Assembly: GCA_963676415.1 (NCBI GenBank)
Contig: OY781097.1
Coordinates: 744,001 to 808,000, forward strand
Direction of reading: 5' to 3'
DNA from: G963662905 sp963676415
GTDB lineage: Bacteria; Bacteroidota; Bacteroidia; Bacteroidales; WRLA01
Length of the DNA stretch: 64,000 nucleotides
The notes under the pieces are model-generated. The model ran no database searches. It saw nothing but the letters and a program-made list of their open reading frames with translations, and was not told where the DNA came from. Positions 46,273 through 56,070 of this stretch are shown one piece after another. The translations under genes were made by a program, and so were the position numbers. Position 1 is the first letter of the stretch. The number at the start of each line of letters is the position of its first letter.

Positions 46273-49200
46273 TTAAAAATCAAGGCTTAAGGAGAAATAA
46301 AACACCGGCGGATTGAATTGTCCGTCTTCATAACCCCAGGCTAGGTCTGTTCGCACAAAATACCCCAGCAGGCGCGTCCTCATTCCAAATCCGGTCCCGG
46401 CTACAATCGGGTCTTTTTGTTCAACCACTTTTATCAGTAATGGCCCCTGACGCACCCACCGCGTAAACAGTGCGTTTTCGTCTGAATAAGGACTCAGCCC
46501 TGTCCAGGCAGTTCCCACATCTCCAAAGCCAATCAATTGAAAATTGTTCAAAACATCGGAACTGATTGGGCGGCGGAAAAAATATCGGAAAAGCGGGAAT
46601 CGCAGTTCGCTGTTGATTACAGCAAAAGAATTTCCGTTGCGGATATTCTGATCAAAACCGCGCATATTGGTCGCAAGCGTCTGATAGGTATAATCCTGAT
46701 CATGATCAATGGGCGTCAACTGGTTAAATTCTGCATTAAGCCACCGGTCAACACCACCCATATAATATATGAGCCGCTGGCTACCGAGGGAGCTGCTGCA
46801 CGCAAAACGGTTTGCCCAGATGAAGGAACGATGGATCCGCAGATAATTCCGGACATCAAAACCGAGCACAACCAGGTTTTCAAAAGATTTATCGACCAGT
46901 TGATAATACTCACCAAACAACTTTAATCGGGTGCCTTCATAGAGGTTCAGACCCAGATCGCGGGTATTATCAAATGTCAGCGAAGCCTTTAAACCGGCCC
47001 AGTTTTTGTTTTCATCCGGTTCTTTGAGGCTGATATCGTTGACCGGCAGATAGATCGTTCGCTCGTTTTTCAACATGGCCGTACCATCAACTGATAAAAC
47101 AGGGCTAAAAGGCCATTTCATCTGATAATACAATGCATGCGACAATTGTTTAATCAAGTATATATTGCGACTTTCCTGCAATGCCCTTCGATGAAAAACC
47201 AATCGCTTGTCGAGCCTTTTTTTGATGTTCTCATAGCTGAGCACCCATTCATTATTTTTTAAATCCGGAGCCAGGCGCACACCGCCTGTGATTCGGTAAT
47301 CCTGCAAGACATCGCTCACTCCTGCTTTCATGAAAACATTAAATCCGGGATCAAGGTAAATGGGCGAACCTCCGCCACTAAACTGCTGATATTGTGCGTT
47401 AATAAAGTTAAAATCAACTTGCGTAACCAGCTCATCAATAATAAATTTGACTAAATACAAATTCTTGCCTTGTATCAGCTGCAGGCCGGCAGAATCCACG
47501 ATATATTGCTCTTTTCCCGCAGCAATTGCAGCCTTGCCACCAGAGTTATCGGTTGCACTGCCAAAGGACGGTGAAAGTTCGTCAAACTGCACATTCCTAA
47601 AACGAACCGGCAAACTGTCCGGCTTTGAAGCCAGGGGTTCATCAGGATCTGATACCCTTTCCGCCGGGTTCTGCTTCCGGTACCCGTCGGGCTGAAGCAA
47701 CAAAGGGTCAATCAAAGCGGCAGCATTTTTGTTTTTCAGCAACATCCTGAAATTATTTTCTTCCTGCACCAGCTCGGCATAAATGTTGGCATTTGCATTG
47801 ATACTCTGGTTCAGTATTGATGTATTGTAGTTGCTGACAGCAAATGAACTCAAGAAGTAACGGTAATGCACTGCAGTATCAACGGACGAGATACTGCTAT
47901 CGATACGTGCCATAAAACGGTTGTAAATACCGTTTTCGTCCGAGAGGAACACAAAATGATTGTTATCCCATTTTTGGACTTTTATTTCATTGATCCCCGG
48001 GCTGTTGGTGAGGCGTTTCAGGCTTTTGGTATTTCTGTCGAGCAGGAAAAGATCCATATCCGGATTCAGGGATTTGTTTTCCACATCCTTGAAGCCCACA
48101 AAAGACAAGCTGTCATTGTTTCGGTTTGAGCTAAAAAGCAGTTGATCTTCCTTGCGGTAAAAAACGGGGCAAACATCATCCCAAACATCATTGGTAATTT
48201 GCTGCGGTATATTGGAAGCCAGGTTCATAAGGAACAAATCGCTTTGTCCGAGTTTTTCGGCAGACAAGACCATATGTTTGCCATCCGGGGCAAAATTAAG
48301 GTCCTGCACAAAACTGAAATGTTCCATTTCCCGCTCGGCAAATTCCTTTTCGCCAGGCTGTTGAAAACGGAGCATAAGCCTCCCTTTATGCTCATATAAA
48401 ATAGCGAGCCGATCCGTTCCCGGCACCCAGCGGAGCAATGGATAATGGAAATCGTTTTTTTCATCAGCTTTCCAGCCGTATTTCAAAATTTTTTGCCGCT
48501 TGCCGTTTTCGAGATTTTGTATCCACACTTTAATTTTCCCGATCTCATTTTCGGCATAGGCCACATAACGCTCATCAGGGCTTATACATACTTCCGAATA
48601 ACGTTTTCGGGATTTGTTTTTTCGGCCTTTCAGCACATATGCGCCGGAAGGGAACGAATACTTTTCGACTTCATCAAGGTAAAGGCCCAGATAAAACTGA
48701 TACCATTGCTCCATTAATTGTTTCAGGGAAAGCCCCATGCTGAGCAAAAGCGCCGATTCGATGCCCCGGTTTGCGGAAATGGCCTGGAGAACAGTCCCCG
48801 GGACTTTTTTACCATATTGCGAGGCTATAAAATACCAGAATGAATGTCCGGCCAAACGGGCATCATCTCCTTCAATGAAATTAAAATACTCAAATTTGCC
48901 TGCCAGAAACGCATTGCGCAGCCGGTTATCCAGGGTCGCGTTCCAGGGCTCGGCAACATAACTGGCCAAACCGCCCGTAAACCATTCGGGAATACTTTTC
49001 AGGGCAGAATTTTTTATCTGTGCCGTAAAACTGCTGCCAAAAACAGCCTGATTGATATAAAACTGAGCAATAGCTGCCCGGATTTGCCGTTCAAAATCAG
49101 CCAATGTGCCATTAAAATACACAAATACCTGACTTCCGACAATATGCGTAACGCCACCTATATTGTAGGTATCATCGGTTTTTATGCCCACATTGGACTG

Positions 49201-49536
49201 TTTCAGATCAGAAAGGTTGCGGAATACCAAAAACTGCATCTTCACATCAAGAAAAGCATTGAGCTGCCGACCGATGCGCTCAATTTCACGGGGTGCATAA
49301 AGCGCTATATGCTCGGCCAGTTTTTGGGTGTTTTCATCATAAAAATACACATCAAATTCATCATAAACCTGATAATGCCAGCTAAAGTCAAAATATTGGA
49401 TGCGGCTTTTTCCAAACTGCAGTTGCGATCCATTGTAAAATTGCCCCTGCACATGGCTGTTAAACAAATAAAGAAGCACAGTCAGAAAAAATATTCCCGC
49501 CCTTATCAGCTTTTTATGTGCAACAATTTTAACCAT
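46273..49536 (-). CDS. Large TolB-propeller / Omp85-like outer-membrane protein
   Basis: The 1087-residue protein begins with a signal peptide (VKIVAHKKLIRAGIFFLTVL). Residues of about 40-280 look like an inactive gluzincin/peptidase-MA-type region (SIPEWFTGGLASYVAEPW, no HExxH seen). Residues of about 300-560 are TolB-like beta-propeller blades (ISPDERYVAYAEN, FAPDGKHMVLSAEKLGQSDL, QITNDVWDDVCPVF, LFSSNRNND). The last about 350 residues are a beta-barrel like the BamA/Omp85 surface antigen (MGGVDRWLNAEFN, MRGFDQNIRNGNSFAVINSE), ending in an aromatic strand (FYFSLSLDF). This architecture recurs in Bacteroidota; its function is unknown. Confidence 0.85.
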   Translation of the reverse strand: MVKIVAHKKLIRAGIFFLTVLLYLFNSHVQGQFYNGSQLQFGKSRIQYFDFSWHYQVYDEFDVYFYDENTQKLAEHIALYAPREIERIGRQLNAFLDVKMQFLVFRNLSDLKQSNVGIKTDDTYNIGGVTHIVGSQVFVYFNGTLADFERQIRAAIAQFYINQAVFGSSFTAQIKNSALKSIPEWFTGGLASYVAEPWNATLDNRLRNAFLAGKFEYFNFIEGDDARLAGHSFWYFIASQYGKKVPGTVLQAISANRGIESALLLSMGLSLKQLMEQWYQFYLGLYLDEVEKYSFPSGAYVLKGRKNKSRKRYSEVCISPDERYVAYAENEIGKIKVWIQNLENGKRQKILKYGWKADEKNDFHYPLLRWVPGTDRLAILYEHKGRLMLRFQQPGEKEFAEREMEHFSFVQDLNFAPDGKHMVLSAEKLGQSDLFLMNLASNIPQQITNDVWDDVCPVFYRKEDQLLFSSNRNNDSLSFVGFKDVENKSLNPDMDLFLLDRNTKSLKRLTNSPGINEIKVQKWDNNHFVFLSDENGIYNRFMARIDSSISSVDTAVHYRYFLSSFAVSNYNTSILNQSINANANIYAELVQEENNFRMLLKNKNAAALIDPLLLQPDGYRKQNPAERVSDPDEPLASKPDSLPVRFRNVQFDELSPSFGSATDNSGGKAAIAAGKEQYIVDSAGLQLIQGKNLYLVKFIIDELVTQVDFNFINAQYQQFSGGGSPIYLDPGFNVFMKAGVSDVLQDYRITGGVRLAPDLKNNEWVLSYENIKKRLDKRLVFHRRALQESRNIYLIKQLSHALYYQMKWPFSPVLSVDGTAMLKNERTIYLPVNDISLKEPDENKNWAGLKASLTFDNTRDLGLNLYEGTRLKLFGEYYQLVDKSFENLVVLGFDVRNYLRIHRSFIWANRFACSSSLGSQRLIYYMGGVDRWLNAEFNQLTPIDHDQDYTYQTLATNMRGFDQNIRNGNSFAVINSELRFPLFRYFFRRPISSDVLNNFQLIGFGDVGTAWTGLSPYSDENALFTRWVRQGPLLIKVVEQKDPIVAGTGFGMRTRLLGYFVRTDLAWGYEDGQFNPPVFYFSLSLDF

Positions 49537-49664
49537 CTGCTGTTGTTAAATTGATCTTCAGTTCTTGTGGCAGGCTAAATTATAACATTTTTTAGTTCTT
49601 GCTCAAATGCGGACATGAATCCGAATATCTTTGCACACAATTTTTAAAAACTATCAGAAACCGA

Positions 49665-50312
49665 ATGATACGCATAAAAGCCTTTAGTTTTAACAGTTTT
49701 CAGGTGAACACCTACATCCTTGCCGATGATACTAATGAATGTTTAATTATAGATCCGGGTTGTGAAACGGAAAAAGAACGCGCAGAATTACGCTCTTTCA
49801 TTGATGAGCAGGGGCTGAAACCCGTTAAGCTGGTCAATACGCACATGCACCTCGACCATATGACCGGAAACACATGGGTTTACCAAACCTATGGATTAAA
49901 ACCCTTTGTACATCCTGCCAGCGAAATTTTCTGGCAGTCGGCAGAAGAATTTGGAAAAAACATGGGCATCGCTGTTGATGAAGTTATAGAACCAACGGAT
50001 TTTCTCGAAGAAGGCGATTATGTTGGCTTTGGCGAAAGCAAGCTAAGAGTTATTTATACACCGGGACACGCAGATGGCAGCATTTGCCTGTACTGCAAAA
50101 AAGATCATTTCCTGATTTCGGGCGATGTGCTTTTCCGCGACAGTATCGGACGCACGGATTTACCTACCGGCGATTACGACCTTTTGCGCGAAAATATTAT
50201 CACAAAAGTTTTTGCTTTGCCCGACGAAACACTGGTTTTTCCCGGGCATGGCCCACACACCACTATCGGTCATGAGAAGAAAAATAATCCGTTTATTTTT
50301 ATGTCAAGCTAA
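49665..50312 (+). CDS. MBL-fold metallohydrolase (glyoxalase II-like)
   Basis: The product of about 215 residues starts MIRIKAFSFNSFQVNTYILA. A TATCTTTG -7 box lies at 49626-49633 and the upstream frame is discarded. It has the metal motifs LVNTHMHLDHMTGN, YTPGHADGSICLYC, SGDVLFRDSIGRTDLP and a final FPGHGPHTTIGHEK. It belongs to the YcbL-type glyoxalase II-like group, and thioester hydrolysis is probable. Confidence 0.93.
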   Translation: MIRIKAFSFNSFQVNTYILADDTNECLIIDPGCETEKERAELRSFIDEQGLKPVKLVNTHMHLDHMTGNTWVYQTYGLKPFVHPASEIFWQSAEEFGKNMGIAVDEVIEPTDFLEEGDYVGFGESKLRVIYTPGHADGSICLYCKKDHFLISGDVLFRDSIGRTDLPTGDYDLLRENIITKVFALPDETLVFPGHGPHTTIGHEKKNNPFIFMSS

Positions 50313-50334
50313 GCTGAGTAATTCACAAAACAAT

Positions 50335-51342
50335 TTATTGTTCGCTTAACCGCTTAATTGCCTGCACTATTTCATCCGTATTTTGTTCCATCATACATTT
50401 AAAATGCTTCTTTGGGCAGGAACCGAAGCCAATTTTACTGCATGGGCGGCAGGGAAGGTTTTTGATCTCAAAGATCAGGGAGCGCTCCGGATGCTGCGGC
50501 ATATAAGGGGACATGCCCAGTTCAGGCACCGTATTGCCCCAGATGGAGATAATTTTCTTTTGAAAAGCGGCAGCAATGTGCATCAAACCGGTATCAGAAG
50601 TTAAAACCAGTGCAGCACGGCGGATTACTTCAGCTGATTGCCCCAGACTCAATAATCCACAGGCATTAAAAACGCTTTCATCTGCAAAATCCTGTACAAT
50701 ACCTTCGGCTTTGGAGCGCTCATCGGGGCCGCCCAGAATTACAACCGGCATATTAGCTTTTGCGATTATATCAATTAGGATTTCAGAAGGAATCTGCTTG
50801 GTAAAATGTTTGGCACCGGCTACAATTGCGATAAATTCTTTCGTGATGATTTTTTGAAGCCCCGGATGATCAATGGCCCGGTCATTTTCCGAAATGAAAT
50901 AATCCAGACCGTCGCCATCGGGCAGGATGTTTTTCGATTTCAAACGGCTCATATAGCGCTCTGCGATATGAATGTCGGGCATCAAATCTTTTTTTGTGTG
51001 CACCAGAAGCCATTTTTTCAGGTTCAATTTTGGAAACCCCACATTTGGCCGCCACAATCTCAGGCAAAGCAATCGCGAACGCAGGCTGCGGTGCAGATCA
51101 ATAATGAGGTCAAAACGAAATCCGGACAGCTCTTTTACAGTCTGGTTTAAATCGCCTTCAAAAAGATGCAAGTGATCGATATACGGGTTTTCAGAAAGAA
51201 TAACTTTATATTGTTTTTTGGTAATATAGTGTATTTCGGCATCCGGATAAGCCTTTTTGCATGAGCGTATTGCAGGGCTCGTCAGCACAATGTCACCTAT
51301 TGAGCTAAAGCGGATAATCAGAATATTCCGTATTGTTTGCAT
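50335..51342 (-). CDS. Glycosyltransferase family 9 (heptosyltransferase-like)
   Basis: Starting at MQTIRNILIIRFSSIGDIVL, 81 codons inside the open frame, gives about 335 residues. The GT9 signs are RFSSIGDIVLTSPAIR at the N-terminus, VILGGPDERSKAEGIV, LLSLGQSAEVIRRAALVLTS and DTGLMHIAAAF (nucleotide-sugar site). It probably adds a heptose or other sugar to lipopolysaccharide core or O-antigen. It is divergent from tatD. Confidence 0.92.
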   Translation of the reverse strand: MQTIRNILIIRFSSIGDIVLTSPAIRSCKKAYPDAEIHYITKKQYKVILSENPYIDHLHLFEGDLNQTVKELSGFRFDLIIDLHRSLRSRLLCLRLWRPNVGFPKLNLKKWLLVHTKKDLMPDIHIAERYMSRLKSKNILPDGDGLDYFISENDRAIDHPGLQKIITKEFIAIVAGAKHFTKQIPSEILIDIIAKANMPVVILGGPDERSKAEGIVQDFADESVFNACGLLSLGQSAEVIRRAALVLTSDTGLMHIAAAFQKKIISIWGNTVPELGMSPYMPQHPERSLIFEIKNLPCRPCSKIGFGSCPKKHFKCMMEQNTDEIVQAIKRLSEQ

Positions 51343-51383
51343 CGGCACAAATTTAGAAAATATTTTTGCCCTACTTTTGCGCC

Positions 51384-52157
51384 ATGATTTTTTGTGATAC
51401 GCATACACATCTTTATTTAAAAGAATTTGAAGAGGATCGCGAAGAAGTAATCCGCAGGGCGAAAAATGTTGGGGTCGAATATTTTTTTCTTCCCAATATT
51501 GATTCGGGGAGCATTGAGGCGATGAACAATTTACATTATGCTTATCCTGAAAACTGTTTTGCCATGATGGGGCTGCACCCCACATCCGTCAATGAAAATT
51601 TTGAGGAAGAGCTGGCAATTGTGGAGAGGGAATTGCGCGGCGGCACATATATTGCTGTTGGCGAAGTTGGGATAGACCTCTATTGGGACAAAACCTACCG
51701 CAAACAACAATATGAAGCATTTCACCGGCAAATTGAATGGGCTTTGGAAATGGACCTGCCTTTAATAATCCACAGCAGGGAAAGCTTTAATGAAATTATG
51801 GAAGTACTGGGCCGTTTTAAAGGAAAACCATTAAAAGGCATCTTTCATTGTTTCTCAGGGACAACGGAACAGGCTAAACAAATCACGGGAATGGGATTTT
51901 ATTTGGGGATTGGCGGTGTGCTGACCTTTAAAAACAGCAATCTATCTGATAGCCTTAAAGATATTCCTGTTGATAACATTTTATTGGAGACCGATGCCCC
52001 CTTTCTGGCACCGGTTCCCCATCGGGGCAAAAGGAATGAAAGCGCCTATATTCCTTTGATTGCTCAAAAACTCGCGGAAATAAAAGAGCGGAGTATTGCA
52101 GAAGTTGCTGAAATTACAACGGCCAGCGCTTTAAAACTTTTCGGGATAAACAAATAA
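51384..52157 (+). CDS. tatD: TatD-family deoxyribonuclease
   Basis: This metal-dependent nuclease has about 257 residues from MIFCDTHTHLYLKEFEEDRE (codon 7 of the open frame). It shows CDTHTHL, AVGEVGIDLYWDKTYRKQQ, LPLIIHSRES, GIFHCFSGT and LLETDAPFLAPVPHRGKRN, the full metal-binding set. A TATTTTTG -7 box (51361-51368) lies only 15 bp before the ATG, giving a very short leader. The ansA gene follows after 6 bp. Confidence 0.95.
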   Translation: MIFCDTHTHLYLKEFEEDREEVIRRAKNVGVEYFFLPNIDSGSIEAMNNLHYAYPENCFAMMGLHPTSVNENFEEELAIVERELRGGTYIAVGEVGIDLYWDKTYRKQQYEAFHRQIEWALEMDLPLIIHSRESFNEIMEVLGRFKGKPLKGIFHCFSGTTEQAKQITGMGFYLGIGGVLTFKNSNLSDSLKDIPVDNILLETDAPFLAPVPHRGKRNESAYIPLIAQKLAEIKERSIAEVAEITTASALKLFGINK

Positions 52158-52163
52158 TAGAAG

Positions 52164-53189
52164 ATGGATAACACATCAATACTGGTCATTTATACCGGCG
52201 GCACCATAGGTATGATCCAAAACAAGGAAGGGGCATTGGAACCCTTTAATTTTGATAATATTTACGAACAGATTCCTGTATTGGAACGATTTAATTATCA
52301 AATAGATGCCATTAGTTTCGATCCATTGATCGACAGCTCGGACATGAATCCTGAGTTATGGATAGAACTCGCACGCAGGATTGAGGAAAACTACGAAAAA
52401 TATGATGGCTTTGTTATTTTGCATGGAACAGATACCATGAGCTATACGGCATCAGCATTGAGTTTCATGTTTGAAAACCTGTCAAAACCGGTTGTTCTTA
52501 CCGGATCGCAGCTACCATTAGGCATGCTGCGCACCGACGGTAGGGAAAATTTCATAACCGCCATAGAAATTGCGGCCAGTTATGAAGAAGATACCGCCAT
52601 TGTTCCCGAGGTATGCATTTATTTTGAGAACAAACTATATCGGGGCAACCGCACCACAAAATTCAATGCGGAAGATTTTGATGCCTTTATCAGTCCTAAC
52701 TACCCGCCTTTGGCCGAAGCCGGCATCCACTTAAAGTTTAACCGGTCGAAAATCCAGATTCCCCGTTTTCGCAAATTAAAGCTCAATCTGGAATTAGAGA
52801 CAAACATCAATATACTCAAAATATTTCCTGGAATACCGGAGCAAACGGTTTATTCAGTGCTGGAAGCGCCCGGCTTACGCGCAATAATCATTGAAGCATA
52901 TGGCTCGGGCAATACGCCCACAAGCAAATGGTTTACGGAAGCAGTGCGCCGTGCCGCCGAAAAAGGGATTATTGTGTTTGTGCTCAGCCAGTGCCGAAAA
53001 GGAGCTGTGGATATAGGCAAATATCAGGCCAGTATGCACTTAAAACACCCGAACATAACAGGCGGACATGATATCAGTATCGAATCAGCTTTGGCAAAAT
53101 TAATGGTATTATTAGGTTCATATAGCGACAATGAATTGATCATAGGCAAGCTACAACGTTCGCTCCGGGGCGAATTAACAATGAACTGA
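52164..53189 (+). CDS. ansA: Type I L-asparaginase
   Basis: The enzyme hydrolyses L-asparagine to aspartate and ammonia. The 341-residue product (MDNTSILVIYTGGTIGMIQN) carries the catalytic Thr in YTGGTIGM and the second set in ILHGTDTMSYTASALSFMFE, then VLTGSQLP. There is no signal peptide, so it is cytoplasmic type I. It is coupled to tatD. Confidence 0.95.
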   Translation: MDNTSILVIYTGGTIGMIQNKEGALEPFNFDNIYEQIPVLERFNYQIDAISFDPLIDSSDMNPELWIELARRIEENYEKYDGFVILHGTDTMSYTASALSFMFENLSKPVVLTGSQLPLGMLRTDGRENFITAIEIAASYEEDTAIVPEVCIYFENKLYRGNRTTKFNAEDFDAFISPNYPPLAEAGIHLKFNRSKIQIPRFRKLKLNLELETNINILKIFPGIPEQTVYSVLEAPGLRAIIIEAYGSGNTPTSKWFTEAVRRAAEKGIIVFVLSQCRKGAVDIGKYQASMHLKHPNITGGHDISIESALAKLMVLLGSYSDNELIIGKLQRSLRGELTMN

Positions 53190-53356
53190 TAAAAAGAACA
53201 AATATAATTAAGCTTCTAAGTAAGGCAATATCAGCGTTTAGCAAACGTTAGAAGGAAGCGGCTACAAAGCCAAAATATATATGATTTTCTAATGAGGGAA
53301 ATTATTTTTTGTATATTAGCAGCCTGATTTTTGGCGTTTTTTACGTTCTTTTACAT

Positions 53357-53444
53357 GGAGAGGTGACCGAGTGGCTGAAGGTGCACGCCTGGAAAGCGTG
53401 TGTACGCCAAAAGCGTACCGAGGGTTCGAATCCCTCTCTCTCCG
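53357..53444 (+). tRNA. tRNA-Ser (GGA anticodon)
   Basis: The 88-nt class II tRNA has acceptor stem GGAGAGG/TCTCTCC, anticodon loop CTGGAAA, a long variable arm (GTGTACGCCAAAAGCGTACC) and T-loop GGTTCGAATCC. The discriminator base is G, as in tRNA-Ser. CCA is not encoded. Confidence 0.97.
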
Positions 53445-53506
53445 CTGATTATTTAATGGATAGAAACTAATCAAAATCACTTATTCAAAATCAATTAAAA
53501 TAAGCT

Positions 53507-54331
53507 ATGAAAAAGTTTTTTGCACTTTTAGCAATTGCAGGGATTCTGACCTTCGGTGTTTCGAACACGCTTGTGGCACAAGAAGAAAACACTGACCAGA
53601 CCGTTGATACAACAATGACAACGGCCGATTCAACTATTGTTGAAGAAACAGTAGCTGTTGAAGAAACACTGACCGAGCCAACGGTAGTTGAAAGCCAGTC
53701 GTTCCATCAGATCCTCAAAGAAAAATTTATTGAAGGTGACCCTGGTTTTATGGGTATTGTATTGCTTGCACTCGTATTGGGTCTTGCATTGGTAATTGAA
53801 AGGATTATTTATCTGAACCTTTCTACAACCAACACCAAAAAGTTACTTAACAAAGTTGAAACTGCACTCGAAACTGGTGGCATTGATGCTGCAAAAGACA
53901 TTTGCCGTGACACACGTGGCCCCGTTGCCGGTATCTTCTTCCAGGGTCTTGACCGTTACAACGAAGGCCTCGAAGTTGTTGAAAAGGCAATCGTTTCTTA
54001 CGGCGGTGTACTTATGGGCCGCTTAGAAAAAGGGCTCAGCTGGATTGCACTCTTCATTGCTCTTGCTCCTATGCTCGGGTTTATGGGAACTGTAATCGGT
54101 ATGATCCAGGCATTTGATACAATCGAAGCTGTTGGTGATATCAGCCCAGCAGTTGTTGCCGGAGGTATTAAAGTGGCACTTCTTACTACTGTATTTGGTC
54201 TTATTGTTGCTATTATCCTCCAGATTTTCTACAACTACTGTGTAGCGAAAATCGATAGCATTGTAAATGACATGGAAGACAGTTCCATTTCGTTTATCGA
54301 TATCCTGACCAAATTCAAAGCCACTAAGTAA
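53507..54331 (+). CDS. exbB: ExbB/MotA/TolQ-family proton channel
   Basis: ExbB forms the inner-membrane proton channel that energises TonB-dependent transport. The 274-residue product has a signal-like start (MKKFFALLAIAGILTFGVSN) and a Glu/Thr-rich segment. Three membrane helices follow with GFMGTVIGMIQAFDTIEAVG and VALLTTVFGLIVAIILQIFY, the conserved pore sequences. It heads an operon with a small membrane protein gene and two exbD genes. Confidence 0.93.
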   Translation: MKKFFALLAIAGILTFGVSNTLVAQEENTDQTVDTTMTTADSTIVEETVAVEETLTEPTVVESQSFHQILKEKFIEGDPGFMGIVLLALVLGLALVIERIIYLNLSTTNTKKLLNKVETALETGGIDAAKDICRDTRGPVAGIFFQGLDRYNEGLEVVEKAIVSYGGVLMGRLEKGLSWIALFIALAPMLGFMGTVIGMIQAFDTIEAVGDISPAVVAGGIKVALLTTVFGLIVAIILQIFYNYCVAKIDSIVNDMEDSSISFIDILTKFKATK

Positions 54332-54355
54332 TTTAAACCATTAGTCCTTATTATT

Positions 54356-54796
54356 ATGGATAAGAAATTAATATTAATATTCAAGATCATATCATGGATC
54401 ATCATGGCACTGGCAATTGTGCTCCAGATCATGGTTCTTGTAAAAGGAAAAGACGGTATTACCGTTGACTCCCCGGTACTCAACAATTTTATAAACCTAA
54501 GTTTCATCGCAACAGGCATTGGAGCAATTGCAGCTATATTGTTCCCAATATTCCAGATATTCAGCAATCCAAAAAGTGCAATCAAAATCTTATTGATTCT
54601 TGCCGGACTGGTTATTGTTGGGTTTATTTCTTACAGCCTGGCGGGAAATGCATTTAATGATCTGAAACTCGTCAAACTGGAAACTACAGTTGAAGTTTCA
54701 AAATTGGTTGGTGCTGCGCTTTATTTCACTTATATTATAGGTGGCCTTGCAGTTCTCTCGATCATTTATGCATCTATTTCCAACGCGCTGAAATAA
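54356..54796 (+). CDS. Small four-helix membrane protein of the exbB operon
   Basis: The 146-residue hydrophobic protein starts MDKKLILIFKIISWIIMALA and has about four membrane helices. It has no recognised domain. Its fixed place between exbB and exbD suggests a function with the Ton complex, a common Bacteroidota arrangement, but nothing in the sequence shows the role. Confidence 0.8.
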   Translation: MDKKLILIFKIISWIIMALAIVLQIMVLVKGKDGITVDSPVLNNFINLSFIATGIGAIAAILFPIFQIFSNPKSAIKILLILAGLVIVGFISYSLAGNAFNDLKLVKLETTVEVSKLVGAALYFTYIIGGLAVLSIIYASISNALK

Positions 54797-54809
54797 AAGA
54801 ATATAAACA

Positions 54810-55385
54810 ATGGCAAGTAGAAAGACTCCAGAACTTAACGCAAGCTCCATGGCGGATATCGCTTTCCTGCTCCTGATCTTCTTCCTTGTAACTACTACAA
54901 TGGACGTTGATACAGGTATTACCAGGAAGCTTCCTCCACCACCGGATCCGAATCAGGAACCGCCGGAGATTAAAGATCGTAACATCTTTAACGTTCTGGT
55001 GAATAAATATGACGACCTTTTGGTTGAAGGAAAGCCAAGCAGCATTGAAACACTTAAGCAAGATGCCAAGGAATTCCTTTCCAACCCTTATAACCGTGAA
55101 GACCTGCCCGAAAAAACAATGCGTTTTGTTGAAGGGTTAGGCGATATATCGGTTTCAAAAGGTGTTATTTCACTTAAGAACGACCGTGGTACGTCTTACG
55201 AAATGTACATATCAGTTCAGAATGAGCTAACCGCGGCGGTAAATGAACTCCGTGATGAGCTCTCAAAAGAAAAATTCGGAATGAAATTTGATGACCTGAA
55301 GGATGAAAATCAGATCAATGCCATTCAAAAGGCCGTTCCTGTTTCTATTTCCGAAGCTGAACCCGAAAATATAGGAGATAAATAA
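54810..55385 (+). CDS. exbD: ExbD/TolR-family protein 1
   Basis: The 191-residue product has a short cytoplasmic N-terminus (MASRKTPELNASSMADIAFL), then the single helix LLLIFFLVTTTMDVD with the conserved Asp of SMADIAFLLL. A periplasmic domain with an inserted helical segment follows. It partners ExbB in the proton channel. Confidence 0.92.
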   Translation: MASRKTPELNASSMADIAFLLLIFFLVTTTMDVDTGITRKLPPPPDPNQEPPEIKDRNIFNVLVNKYDDLLVEGKPSSIETLKQDAKEFLSNPYNREDLPEKTMRFVEGLGDISVSKGVISLKNDRGTSYEMYISVQNELTAAVNELRDELSKEKFGMKFDDLKDENQINAIQKAVPVSISEAEPENIGDK

Positions 55386-55386
55386 A

Positions 55387-55854
55387 ATGTCAAGATTCAA
55401 ATCAAAAGAAGCAAAAGAACTTCCTCCTATTTCTACAGCATCACTGCCTGATATTATCTTCATGCTGCTGTTCTTCTTCATGGTTAGTACAACAATGAGG
55501 GAAAACACACTGCTCGTAAAAATCTCTGCCCCTCAGGCTACTGAGGTTCAGAAACTGGAAAAAAAATCACTCGTGAGCTTTATCTATGTGGGGCCTCCAA
55601 TGCGCACAGCTTTAGGTAATGAATCACGTATCCAGCTTAACGACCAGTTTGCTACTGTTGATGATATCCAAGACTATATCCTTAAAGAACGTGAAGCCCG
55701 TGATGAGGCAGACCGTAAGTTCCTTACCACCTCAATGAAGGTTGATAAGGCAACTAAAATGGGTGTTGTTACTGATATTAAACAAGAATTGAGGGAAGTT
55801 GGTGCATTTAAGATCAACTACTCCACTCGCAAAAAAGCGCAAAAAGAAAAATAG
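55387..55854 (+). CDS. exbD: ExbD/TolR-family protein 2
   Basis: The 155-residue paralogue starts one base after the first exbD stop. The membrane helix has the conserved Asp (ISTASLPDIIFMLLFFFMV), followed by a periplasmic TolR-like domain. Paired ExbD proteins are usual in Bacteroidota Ton systems. Confidence 0.92.
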   Translation: MSRFKSKEAKELPPISTASLPDIIFMLLFFFMVSTTMRENTLLVKISAPQATEVQKLEKKSLVSFIYVGPPMRTALGNESRIQLNDQFATVDDIQDYILKEREARDEADRKFLTTSMKVDKATKMGVVTDIKQELREVGAFKINYSTRKKAQKEK

Positions 55855-55873
55855 CATTATTCATATTTCTTAT

Positions 55874-55906
55874 AAAAGCGGAATCTGAAGATTCCGCTTT
55901 TTTTTG
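55874..55906 (+). terminator. Terminator of the exbB-exbD operon
   Basis: A perfect hairpin AAAAGCGGAATC/GATTCCGCTTTT with a TGAA loop is followed by a run of T's, 19 bp after the last stop codon. Confidence 0.9.
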
Positions 55907-56017
55907 TCCCCAATTTTCCCGACTCCAAAGAACACAAAATTGCCAACCTGCGCCTATTTCTGCCTTACCCTTGCCTTTTGGCGTCTTTTTACCTATGGTA
56001 ATTTCAGCGTAAAAGGC

Positions 56018-56047
56018 AAAAAAAAGACCCACCCGAAGGGATGGATC
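56018..56047 (-). terminator. Terminator of the GFAN-repeat protein gene
   Basis: On the minus strand GATCCATCCC and GGGTGGGTC pair around a TTCG-type loop and are followed by eight T's, 23 bp after the stop codon at 56071. Confidence 0.8.
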
Positions 56048-56070
56048 TCATTAAAATTGAATTATTTTGC